Source: Pseudisothecium myosuroides (lineage: Eukaryota > Streptophyta > Bryopsida > Hypnales > Lembophyllaceae). Taken from it: a stretch of 64,000 nucleotides of DNA. Shown piece after piece: positions 36,416 through 46,877 of the stretch; within the stretch, counting starts at the first letter, position 1; each line of letters begins with the position of its first letter. The notes under the pieces are model-generated. The model did not search any database. It had not been told where the DNA came from and saw only the letters and a program-made list of their open reading frames with translations. The position numbers and the translations under genes were made by a program. The DNA lies in the NCBI GenBank assembly GCA_951799445.1, contig OX637289.1:22692245-22756244 (forward strand). The letters run 5' to 3'.

Positions 36416-37955
36416 ACACTGCTGGAAGTTGCATGCGGGCTTAAATGCTGAATCCTTGTTCGTAGAATTATTCATTTACCTCGTTTGCCACTCTCGGACT
36501 TGTCAGGGGTTTGAATTTTGAAATACTACAGTACTCTACGGTGGCGGGAATTTCTGGAGTGCTAATTCAGTGTTCTTGTTTGTTTCAATTACAGGACAAA
36601 TAAATGCCAAACAAATTAATACTTTTATTAACAAAAAGCCACCAAATCATGCACTCTACAATTTTTTTAGTAACAACCTTAAAATATATAAAATACTTGT
36701 GGACTACATGATGCGGTAACCCTTTCATAAGATATGGAATCCCTTCTAAATTTTTTTTTTTCTCTTAACCCAATCCTCTCTTATTTGCAAAAGTTACATA
36801 CTTACATAAACTTCCCCAATATCAAATAGTGAATAGTCACAAAAAATTGCAACAAAAAGGAGGGTTTAGGGTTTAGGGCTTACTTTGAAGCATAAGTTGG
36901 AGTGGAAACTAGAGTAGATGACATCAATTTTTGAGTTGGGATCAAAAGTGCAAAATGCGGTTGAACCGTTGAAATGTAGACTTTGAATTAAAAAATTTAT
37001 AGGTTGAGGAATTAAATTTAAAGTTTCAACTTTTAAAAACCATAATGAAGACACCCTAAACTTTAGCACAATGTCTTTAGAACATTCTGAATTCTGAAAT
37101 ATAGATAGGTTGAAAATTCAACAAAACACTATATTTCAGGATGCATTTACATGAAAGGATGGAATTGAAATACAATAATCCCAAAGGTGAAATTCATCTA
37201 CGAGGAATTTGAAGATTCAGTTGCATTCAAAATTGAGCCCTACAAAGAACTTTAAGGGTTAAGAGATGCTTTGATTGCTAGAACACATGCATTGCCAACA
37301 ACTTTCTTGGCAATGGGTGCAAATAAAATGCATCAAATGTTTGGATGTACATAAAAATATAGTAGTCTAGGACCCCAATTAAGAAGTTTTGTGTTTGACC
37401 TTGGATGATTTTTTCCTATGTTTGTTCCTTTATGTACGTGCAAGTGTGCAACTGAATAGAATTCCATTCTAAATGAGAAGTAAGATTGACTTTAAGCTTC
37501 TTAATGTCATTTTATATAGGGCCCCTAAATAGTACACTCTACAAAAAAAAAATTGATTTTAAGTGTGTTAGAACAAACACCCTTAAAATCATGCATTCCG
37601 CGATGACGGCGATGTTGTATTGGATTTTAAGGGTCTTAGAACAAATTGAAATAAAATCATGCACTGCACCGATTATTTATTTGTTTTAAGGGTGCATAAA
37701 TTTAAAAAAATTGCAAAGTGCATGATTTGGGGCCCTTTGTTTTAATAGTAGTGGTTTCAAAAAAATGGATCAAGGAAATCCAAAAATTATTACGTTTCAT
37801 TTTGATGCCTAAACCCAAAATTGTGAACTGAGTATATTAACTCTACATTTTTGTGATTTATATGTTTTTCCTGATAGTTTATAAATTATAATGCAACGAT
37901 CCATTAAGTGCTATAGTTTTTTCTTATGGATTGATTATTATGTAATACCTTATGT

Positions 37956-38270
37956 TTAACCTCTAAAGTCCCATGGCCTCTTTTCCATTCTAAACCACTC
38001 AAATCCGCCATTTTTACCGCTAATATAGAAAAAAAAAATTGGAATTTCTAATAGTAGGATCTTGTACAAGAATAGTGTAGGAATGTGTTCCAGAAATTTC
38101 ACAAACTTTGACTATATAAACAACTATATACATGCGTTTAATGCCTAAAGTCACATTGTCCCTATGGGGGACAACATGGATTTTGGACAGGCTCATAAAT
38201 TTTTTGAAACTTTCTAATGAGATAGAAAAACTTACAAGCTTTCCCGGAATATATTTTTTAATTTAGTTGG
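37956..38270. mobile_element. piggyBac-like TTAA element fragment
   Basis: TTAA-CCTCTAAAGTCCCATGG starts it, followed by the family's GTAGGATCTTGTA block. It runs into a telomere-like repeat array near 38270 and has no right end. The stretch 36530-37955 before it is AT-rich with no gene seen. Confidence 0.55.
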
Positions 38271-38690
38271 GTTTAGGGTTTAGGGTTTAGGGTTTAGAGG
38301 TTAGGGTTGACATTCATTTGCAATTGTTGTTATTCTATACTTCTCATAGCAATTCATTGGATTAGGATTAGATTTCCAAGTAGGTTCGGGATTGATAATT
38401 GCATATATGGATGAAAAAATTTATATGTGTATGGATAAATCATAAATGGGCATTTCAACATATAATGGGGATGAATAATGGGGATGAATAATCGGTGTAG
38501 GATTAAATAAATATGCGGACGGATGAATAAAGGGGATAATGGGATATGGATGAACAAAGGGATGTTGGATGAATAAATGGATGAATGGATGAATATCCTA
38601 AATCCCTAAACCCCTAAATCCTTGAATCCCTAAATCCTAAATCCTAAACCCTAAACCCTAAACCCACGCCCTAAACCCTTAAATCCTTCA
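38268..38690. repeat. Interstitial telomere-like arrays in inverted orientation around a GGATGAATA microsatellite
   Basis: About four TTTAGGG units lie at 38268-38305. Degenerate CCCTAAA units on the same strand lie at about 38592-38685. Between them is a degenerate GGATGAATA/GGGATGAATAAT array (38390-38590). The arrangement is inside the giant hAT. Confidence 0.8.
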
Positions 38691-39429
38691 AGAATTTTTT
38701 TTTAATCCTAAACAAATAGAAAAAATGCATTCAATTTAGGATTTCGGATTGTGTTTGGAATCTTTTGGACCACATTTCAACTTATAAACTTAAATGAATA
38801 AATTTATTTGTAGATTGGCAAAGTCATGTTTGGATAAATAATTGTATTTATGTGTAAATTTGGATGTATGGATGAATACTGGGCTATTGGATGAATAACT
38901 AAGGTAAGCCAGCCTATGACAAGCAGAATGATTGATTTGGTCTGTTGCCATTAGCAAGAATAATCAATTTTTTTTTCATACAAAGACACATGTGAGAAAT
39001 GAAGAAAGCAACTGAAATTTTAATTTTTGGACAAAATATGTACAAAAATAGAGTTCGGAAGGTTGCCATAATTTTTCAGATTTTTATTTCTCAAAACGTA
39101 ATTACTATGAATTTTTCTGTCGAAGATTCTATTCAAACCATTCTAGTCATATAGACTTTCCTATTTCCAACCAAGGGCTGATTGCAAAATCCATTCAAGG
39201 TTGGTTGCATCATTGAGAGTACTAGAGGCAATCGTGATGTGCCCCAACTACCTTGGGAACCACACCGTAATAAATCACTGCTCATCTCCTGCTTCACAGA
39301 AACAGAACAGCCTACATAGCCACCAATCCCACCATAAGGCGTCGATCAGGAATGGGTTGTGTCCATGAAAGTTAGGGAAGTCCTGGCGGTGCATTCAATT
39401 TCTAACCCTGGAACGCCAAAGGCGCCATT
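38691..39429. other. AT-rich DNA inside the hAT, no gene seen
   Basis: No open frame looks coding. Nothing here helps to define another insertion. Confidence 0.45.
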
Positions 39430-40075
39430 TTGTGGCGCTTGGATGACTATCTAACAAGCTGGAGAGTGATTGGAAGCACTTTTTCATCCACATATTCTTT
39501 GTTGATCTTTTGTGTCGGGTTATGAAGAGTATCCAATTGAGTTTGTAGTCTTGCTAGTGATTGTCTTCACTTAAATGAGAAGTTATTAAAAAAAATGGAT
39601 CACAAAATATGCTATTTTAGTCTACTTTGGGAAGTTCTTGCTCCTTGCTCTAAATCTGAAAAATTTCTCCACAAAAATGATATCTTTTGAGTTTGAGCCC
39701 AACTAACAAAATGAAGGGCATCTACTCTAGTTTTTACTCCAATTTGAATTTTGAAAAAATTCCTAATATTGAATATTTTAGTGCAATTTGAACATTGGAT
39801 GTATTTTCAATGTCTATTATTTTCTAAATATAGAATGACACGGAAATTGAGTTTACACCATGATGTTTGTCATTGTAATATCCCCACATGGTGAAATTTT
39901 CAGATTTTTTGAAATAATTTTTTATTTGATGTAATTTTTCTTCATTTTTTCTTCAAAAATTCTCAAAAAAAACAATTTTCCACAAAAAAGTCTAAATTTT
40001 TTTATTAGAAGTGAAGAAGACATGTAATTTTGTCTCTGAAAAATAAATACAAATTTTTTTATACATATCTAGCTG
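39430..40075 (-). repeat. Dispersed repeat, family 2, inverted copy inside the hAT
   Basis: Read on the minus strand, this matches 45300-45930 over most of its length. Shared blocks include the ACTAGATATG / CATATCTAGCTG junction region, the CATCATGGTGTAAAC block, and a GATGAAAAAGTGCTTC end. It stops abruptly where the GC-rich dyad block begins at 40082. Confidence 0.7.
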
Positions 40076-40081
40076 AATGAA

Positions 40082-40285
40082 GAGGACGGATAGGCCGTCG
40101 AGCCGTAATTAATGTCCGTCGCCGCGTCCGTCCAACTCGCGGACGGCGCAATGATTTTTTTTATAAGCCGAACCTGTTGACGGCGCCCCCGAACCTCTTG
40201 ACGGCGCCCCGAACCTGTGCCGAACCTAAGTGGACGTTCAGACCGTCGATCGTCGAGCCGTCCGGCGCCCTGGACGGTCTGGATT
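40082..40285 (+). promoter_or_regulatory. GC-rich GACGG/CCGTC block upstream of the coiled-coil/RING gene
   Basis: It contains GAGGACGGATAGGCCGTCG, further CCGTC copies, three GAACCT(C/G)TTGACGGCGCC-like units near 40165-40215, and GGACGGTCTGG at the end. It lies 276-480 bp before the start codon at 40561, with a likely leader intron between (acceptor CATTGTGCAG, ending 40550). It is the third gene-proximal block of this motif type in the element. Confidence 0.65.
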
Positions 40286-40560
40286 ACAGATTAAAACGGC
40301 TGATTTGACCTTAATTACCCCCCCAACCGGCTCGGTAATTGGGGGGTATAAGTGAGATTAAGGATTCATTGTTGAGCGCTTCCTCTTTTGAGTTGCATTG
40401 TCCTTGCTTGAGAAAGCTTTGCATTGCAATTTGAGAGGAAGTGTTATACATTTGGCATTTGTTTTGCCACATTTCAGTTGCCTTCACGCAACAGAAGGCA
40501 AAACAATTTGTCAGTGTATTCGCATACAGACTTTTGTGTGTCATTGTGCAGGTATCAAGG

Positions 40561-42807
40561 ATGGACGTTGAGGGTGGAGCAGGTGGTTCAGGACATGAAG
40601 ATCAACCCCCAAATAGAAAGAAGAGGGGGAATAGGTCAACGCTGGATTGGGACACATTCAATGACCGGAATATTTTGGCAAACGAAGGGTGGATGGATGA
40701 GCGTGAGCCATGGACAAGAACGACATGTGCGAAGTATGTAGATTGGGCCCACATCAATTGTCATTGGGACCAAGATCGATATCAGGTGCACGTGAATTCA
40801 GGCGTGGTAAATTTTGACATGTGTCAACACGCGGCCCTCAAGAAGCGGCTGATTGAAGTGGCATTGTTCATTTGGGGTCGAAGAACAAAGAAAGACGGCA
40901 CACTTTTATTGACCCAAATGGCATATGCGGATGTTATTCTTGGGAAGGATGTGGATTGGAGTACCTTCCTGGCCAAAAAACAGAATAATCAATTGTCAAA
41001 CCGGGCTCGCGAAATTCCACCCAATCCTCAAGTGCCATTGGACGATTTATCGCATGTGCATGAGAACGTGGAAGAGCAAGCTGAGCAGCCAAGGATGGAC
41101 TTGATGGAAGTAGCGGTTGAGACGGGCACTGGAATAAATCTCAACCAACAGGGTCCAGTTGGTGGAGTGGAAGCTGCTGGTGAGGGAGTACAAGTTGTTG
41201 GCGAGGGAGTAGAAGTCGTTGACGAGGAAGTGGTTCGCTTGCGCCAATTAGTCCAAACACTGCAAGCGCAAAAGGAGGAAGCAGTACGACAACATGTTGC
41301 AGAGTTGGAAGCTCAAAGAGCAAGGGTTCAGGCCCTTATGGATGAAAATGCCAGACTCGTCGCGCATGAAGTTGACCTTGTAGCCCGTGAAAGGCGGTTG
41401 AGCATGGAAGGAATTCCACCACTCGATGTCGTAGTGGAACGTGCTACGTATGCTGCGGATGAAGATAGGCCAGGCCCGAGCAATACAAATGTGTTTCCGG
41501 TGCGGCCTCGGGTAAATTTTCCAGGTGTAGAGGGTGGCACATTGGATCTTATGCGTGCACGTGCCGAGCGAGCTGAAGTAGAGGTTGGAAGCACTAAAGC
41601 AAGCATTGAAGAATTAACAAACGCAATGCGCACTATGGAAATTCGCGCCAACAAAGCTGAAGAAGATGTGCGGTCTCTTACTGCAGCTCAAACAGACATG
41701 GAAAGGACCATGAGTGCTATAATTGCTCAAAATCAGCGAATGGTCCAGAATCCTCAGAAGGAGCACCTGCTGCGATTATTGTACAATATGAAGTTGGTAT
41801 GCAGCTTAATACTAAATGAGACCGAGCAAATGCAGACTGAAGTGAAGAGAGTGGCTGCGGAATTCAATGATGGAGGTCGACGTTATTTTGGCCTGACCTC
41901 GTGGCCTCGAGTGGAAGAAATGTTCTCCGATGCTTTGCCCGTAAAAGACGAAAATTCAAGCATTGATTGGAATCATGATCCAGCCTTGGAATTCCAATAT
42001 GATATCGAGCGCTATAGGTACGGGCCTATACAACGTGATGGCACTAGGCCACTAGTGTAGCCTACCGTTCCTAAGTTTGTAAAAGACGGGACGACGTATA
42101 TTATGTGCCAAGAACCATTTGGCCCCGAGGGTGGATGGAGTCTCGGTACGTGTATACATTTATACCACCCTATGTGTCTCATTCCCCACATGGTCACCAG
42201 AAAGAGATGTGCGCAATGCAAGGCTCCATTTCATCGACGACTGTACGAAATGTTTGGCCTCCAAGGCAATATGCCTGCACATTACGAGCATAACAAAGAA
42301 AATTTACCGGGCCAAGGTAATAGCGAATATTGGGGTCAAGACTTGACATGGTTTTGGAAGTGGGGAGGGGACACTCGACACCTTCCCGCACGAACGATTG
42401 CTGATGTACATTGGGAGAATGACGCCCATGTGACAGAGGTAATCAAGAGGGTGTATGGAGAAGGTGATATAGGGCGTCGAGTATACTTTGCTCAGATAGT
42501 TGGTGGACATTGGGACACAGATCACAACATTTTTGTGCGTCAACCACATCCTCACAACTTGCTATTTGACGCTCAGGGCAATCCCATCGGATATCGAGAT
42601 GATTTGACTTTTGAGCAGCAAACAAATTACGTTGAAGACAATACCTTCCATGAGCCTCAACTCTTGAATGCCATTTATTTCCACCTATACGATAGATATG
42701 ATGACATGACAGCTGAGCTTTTGAGGACTTTGCAATCAAGAGAAGAGTTGCAGAGATTTTTGAGACAGAGCGTAGCACGTGGCATTGTAATCGAAGGAGT
42801 AGAATAG
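40561..42807 (+). pseudogene. hAT-borne coiled-coil protein with C-terminal RING-like domain, one in-frame stop
   Basis: From ATG at 40561 (MDVEGGAGGSG) 499 codons lead to TAG at 42058-42060. The same frame stays open afterwards to 42807, 748 sense codons in all. Residues 40-140 are Trp-rich and unrecognised (HINCHWDQDRYQVHV). Long coiled coils occupy about 225-285 and 330-400. Right after the TAG comes a RING-like block: MCQEPF, GTCIHLYHPMCL, then KRCAQCKAPFH, with Cys/His spacing of a RING-H2-type finger. The first expected Cys is Tyr (TTYIMC), which could come from TGT by one G-to-A change. RING domains usually act as ubiquitin ligases. Because the finger begins only about 15 codons after the TAG with no earlier Met, I read the stop as a lesion in one longer gene. 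Confidence 0.72.
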
Positions 42808-43073
42808 ATAGTTTTGGGTGAGATTCAGTACAACTAAATAGATGTATAGAATTAAATACCGGAAGTTGTACAAAGTATACATATGTAAAGGGTTACTGCC
42901 CTTTATCGGATTTATAAAACATATACATTTATCAATTTTTCTCCACATCGTGTATTGTTGCTTTGCCTTTGACCTTTGTTTGTTGGATTTGTCTATTGGC
43001 CATTTTTGTAATAGCGTATAAGAAGCTTGTATGCTTAGATGGTAGGTAAAATAGTGTTCTATTTTATATTAGG

Positions 43074-44007
43074 TTAACCCCTAAAGGACCACTTGTCCCC
43101 TCAAGGGACAAAATGGGTCCGAGCAGGTTTCTATGGTCTGAATATGAAGACAAAGGTTTGGGATTTTTTGGAGGTTGTGTATTTTTGCAAGAGCTTTGTG
43201 GATATATAATTTTTATTGTATTTGATTCCCGGGTGCAAAAGTTATGGCACAATAAACGAAAGTGGAGTTCGACCCTAAAACCCAAAAAACACACAGGAAG
43301 TCAGAATAATTTATTTTCAATTTTTTTTTCTCAAAGATTATACATGTGAAGCTTTGTTTCATTCACTTTGGACTAATAATGAGAAAGTTGTGGACAATCT
43401 TAGTGTTCCGGGCAATCTAAGCATCTTCTATTCTTCTTGAAAAAATAAGTTGTAGAATTCATTTTCGAATGCAATTTTTAGCATTTTTCAAGAAAAGTTG
43501 TTAGACAAGGTTAGATTTTTTGGCTAGAACAATTTCACCATTGGAATTATTATGATTCAATTCCATCTAAAAGCTATCCACAATTTAGTTTTTTCCCCAA
43601 TCTTGGCCCTAAAACTCTCTTAACAATTTTTGAATGAGTGAAAATTAAGTGATTTTTTTCCTAATTTTTTTTGGTAGATTCTCAACTCAAGTATTTAACA
43701 TGAATAAGTAGAACATTTAAATTTTTAGTGTAAAAAATTTGAACTAAAAAGATTCAAAGCCGAAAAACCTAGTCAAGCGAGGTGCAAAAAAAATTGTTTT
43801 TTTCGCTTTACATGCATATACCTAACAATTTATATGGTCAAAATTTCTGAAATTTCTTCCATGTATTCATATACAAGTCAAGTATAAGATCTTATGGTTG
43901 GATATGCAAAAAAAAACCATTTTTAAAAGTTCTCTTCACTTTGCAATCGAAATGACAGTTTTGAATAGTTTTTGATAGGAAAATCAACTTGGTCCTTTAG
44001 GGGTTAT
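43074..44007. mobile_element. piggyBac-like TTAA element, complete
   Basis: TTAA-CCCCTAAAGGACC opens it and GGTCCTTTAGGGG-TTAT closes it, 934 bp. The right TTAA has one mismatch and directly abuts the start of another family member. It lies about 265 bp downstream of the RING gene's stop. Confidence 0.82.
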
Positions 44008-44570
44008 CTCCTGAAGTCCCAAGGCCATTTTTTTGCCAAAACCATCATAAATGACCACTTTTGCTGTGTTCACCTATCAAATAAATTTTAAAAATATCTT
44101 TGAGAATCTACCTGTAGGATCTTGTATTCTTGTTCTACACTTGTCTTAGATACCGTGATAAAAAATTTGTGATGTTTGACCATATAGATAGAAAGTTCCT
44201 AGCATTCAAAGTGAAAGAAGAAAATTTAATTCAAGAAATTGCTATAATTGCCCGCAAAACAGGAAACTCCATAATTTTCACATTACTAATCCATGTGGAA
44301 TGAATAAAAGCCTCCCACTTGGAAGAAAATACATTCTACAAGCAAAAAAAAATTAAAAATTTTATTTCAAATTGTTGTGGATTTTGTTGGCTGCCTGGAT
44401 TGCCCGGTCTCCCCAATTTTGAAGTTATTGTGGCATAACTTGTGCTCCCAGGTACCGATTGAGATAAAAAATTGTAATCCCCAAAAGCTCATAAGTTTAT
44501 CTATCTTATGAAAAAGTTTCCATTGAAATAGAGATCATAGGAGTCTATCCGATTTAAGCCTTAAGAATTT
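44004..44570. mobile_element. Second piggyBac-like copy directly abutting the previous one, truncated
   Basis: Its first bases (TTAT-CTCCTGAAGTCCCAAGG) align with family left ends, and it contains the family block GTAGGATCTTGTATTC. It shares the target tetranucleotide with the preceding copy. The right end is not found. From 44571 to 45230 the DNA is AT-rich with no gene. Confidence 0.55.
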
Positions 44571-45230
44571 TAAAAAAAGAAAAATCAAGTTCTAGTCTTT
44601 TGGTTTTTTTAGTTAGACTTTAGATTAACTACTCCCTCATATTTATTTTTAAATTCAAAGTTTATAAATGAAACATTTTCCTCAAATGGCAATCAAATTA
44701 TCAAAGTCTAATATCTTTCAATTGCTAACTCGATAAGGTCATATTATATGAATTTTTTTCCCAAATCAGTTGAAATAAGTGACGTGATGATCCTATATTA
44801 GCATGTTAAGATTCTAATTTTTTCTTTTCTTTTTATTTGTAAATGAATGCAAGCAAAAATGCAAAATGGCAACTTCAAGTGGTTTTGAGGCAATAATTAG
44901 CCTAGGGCCCTCATAGATGAATATTTTTGAATTTCTTGCCATACACTCGTACAATATAAAATCAATTTAGCAACTTCTCTAATTAGAAATTCAATAACGC
45001 CCTGTGCTCCCTAAATGCTTAAGTTTTGTTTTGAGTTTTTTGGAATTTTCTCTAAACAGACATTTGGTGACCAAAACGGAATACATTTTGATAAGAAGTA
45101 TAAACTTTTTTAGTTTTTTGGAATTATAACTGTATAAATTCAAAGTAGACACGTTAGAAATCTCATAGGAGAAGAAAGCACAACAATATCACACTAATTA
45201 ACATTGTAATGGAGTCAAAGATTATAATGT

Positions 45231-45930
45231 TTAACCCCTAAATGACGGACCCATTACCACTGACTTCAAGCCTCACTACTCAGTACTCAATTTGTTGCCA
45301 TTTTGCAACTAGATATGTAAGTAAAATTTTATATTTATTTTTCAGAGATGAAATTACATGTCTTCTTTACATTACAAAAAATTCAGATTTTTTGGTGCAA
45401 AATTGATTTTTCTAAGAATTTTTGAAGAAAAAGTGAAGAAAAATCACATCAAATTAAAAACTTGTTTCCAAAAATCTGAAAATTTCACCATGTGTGTATA
45501 TTACAATGACAAACATCACGGTGTAAATTCAATTTCCGTGTCATTCCATAATTAAACAATAATAGACATTGAAAATATACCCAAAGTTCAAATTGCCATA
45601 AAATATTCAATATTGTAAATTTTTCCAAATTTAAATTGGAGTAGAGACTAGAGTAGATGACCTTCATTTTGTTAGTTGGGTTCAAACTCAAAAAATATCA
45701 TTTTTGTGGAGAAATTTCAAACTTAGAGCAAGGAGCAACAACTTCCCAAAATACACTAAAATAACCTTTTTTTTTTTTTTTTTTTTGTGGTCCGTTTTTT
45801 TTACTAACTTCTCATTCACTTGAAGACAAACCCTGGGAAGACCCCAAACTCAATTGAAGATTCTTCATAACCCACCAATGGAAGGTCAAAGAAATGAAAG
45901 TGGATGAAAAAGTGCTTCTAATCCCTGCGT
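45231..45930 (+). repeat. Dispersed repeat, family 2, plus copy with TTAA-CCCCTAAA end
   Basis: TTAA-CCCCTAAATGACGG opens it, which ties family 2 to the same TTAA-type ends. The copy pairs in inverted orientation with 39430-40075. A run of about 27 T's lies at 45760-45786. Confidence 0.68.
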
Positions 45931-45956
45931 AGACCAGACACAATCATCCAAACGCC

Positions 45957-46260
45957 AGGGTTAACCATCCCGCCTGTCCAGATGTCCGTCCAGAGGCCCG
46001 TCGATGGCGGCCCGCTCGTCCAGCCCGCCCGTCCAGCTCGCCCGTCCAGCCACCCGTCCAGCGTAATCGCCCGTCCAGACCGCCAGGCCAGCCCGCCCGT
46101 CCAGCCTGCCCGTCCAGCCACCCGTCCAGCGTAATCGCCCGTCCAGACCGCCAAGCCAGGCCAGCCCACCCGTCGACTAATAACGTCCATCGAGTCCGTC
46201 CATCCATTTCTGCAGTTATTCATCCTCTGTCGACGGTTCTCGGTCAGATTTCATCCTGAC
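45957..46260 (-). repeat. Right subterminal GC-rich repeats of the giant hAT
   Basis: A 68-bp unit occurs twice (46021-46088 and 46089-46156), built from many CGCCCGTCCAG motifs. Read on the minus strand this is CTGGACGGGCG, matching the GCTGGACGGG core of the left 38-bp repeat. Both ends therefore carry the same core in inverted orientation, as expected for transposase-binding subterminal repeats. Confidence 0.85.
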
Positions 46261-46269
46261 GGACGCCGG

Positions 46270-46322
46270 GGATGGATCCGGACATCCGGACGTCCAGACG
46301 TGACGTGACGGGGACAATCCTG
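46270..46322 (-). repeat. Right terminal inverted repeat region of the giant hAT
   Basis: It ends GGGGACAATCCTG. Inside are GACATCCGGACGTCC and ACGTGACGTGACGG, mirror images of the left-end blocks. Confidence 0.82.
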
Positions 46323-46330
46323 TTTTTTAT
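46323..46330. repeat. Right 8-bp target-site duplication of the giant hAT
   Basis: TTTTTTAT, identical to 28330-28337. It is followed by GCAGTGAG, which corresponds to GCAATGAG at 23476-23483 in the intronic reference copy. Confidence 0.88.
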
Positions 46331-46877
46331 GCAGTGAGAAAAAATTTATTTGAAATCTAATCAGTGATAACTTGGAGACAAAGATTTGGAATGTGTGGAA
46401 AAAATTTGAAGAATTTTGAGAGTACAAATTCCAAGATAATAACGTTTATTTTTAGGTGAAAATATTCATTATCAAACTTCCTTCCAAAAAAGGTTGGTAG
46501 AGTTTTGGCTCTTCTTGGAAGTTGGAATGAAATTTTGCACTAAAAGTAGTTTTTTTTTACAATTGCATATTGTATCAATGTATCATGTTAGTTACATTAT
46601 TACATACATGCAAAATTTCAAAAAGTAGATGAAGAATTTAGCAAAAGATGCCCCAACTACCAAAAAGCCAAAAACTACCCAAATTTTTTGGGGTAGCATA
46701 ACATTTGATTAAAGAATCCGATTGGAATTTTTTTTACATTCCCACCAAGGAGGTGAATGTCTCCATCTAGTGTAAATTTTTCAGAATCATTCATTCATTT
46801 TTTACTTCATCATTAGTTCATTACCTATCCATATTCTAATTGTCCCTTGAACGGACATTTGGTCCTTTAGAAATTAA

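Larger units (their letters stand above)
28338..46322 (+). mobile_element. Giant hAT transposon (17,985 bp) carrying transposase, kinase and coiled-coil/RING genes
   Basis: The ends are CAGGGTTGTC and (inverted) CAGGATTGTC, 9 of 10 matching, with a perfect 8-bp duplication TTTTTTAT. Subterminal regions also correspond: GTCCGGATGTC occurs about 40 bp inside each end. Inside are a BED/hAT transposase next to the left end, a protein kinase on the opposite strand and a coiled-coil plus RING-like gene. GACGG/CCGTC repeats lie near both ends and before each gene. Nested TTAA elements (32388, 33092, 37956, 43074, 44004) and two inverted copies of a dispersed repeat make up several kb, so the original element was perhaps 12-14 kb. 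Most plant hAT elements are about 2-5 kb with one transposase gene. The flanks belong to one older element found uninterrupted at 23033-23900. Confidence 0.86.
27297..46877. mobile_element. piggyBac-like TTAA element split by a MITE and a giant hAT
   Basis: The left end is TTAA-CCCCAAAAGG at 27297. The right end is GGTCCTTTAGAAA-TTAA, ending at 46877. Left part 27297-28337 and right part 46331-46877 together are collinear with the intronic copy at 23033-23900. Subtracting the hAT, its duplicated 8 bp and the MITE leaves about 1.26 kb, a plausible element size with some additional unexplained sequence near 27480-27720. Confidence 0.78.

Noticed and set aside
44631..44650. Start of another Stowaway MITE (CTACTCCCTCAT)
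   Set aside because: No matching inverted GAGGGAG end was found within a reasonable distance.
45918..46223. Two minus-strand frames rich in Gly, Trp and Arg at the right hAT end
   Set aside because: They are translations of the 68-bp subterminal repeat in two frames.
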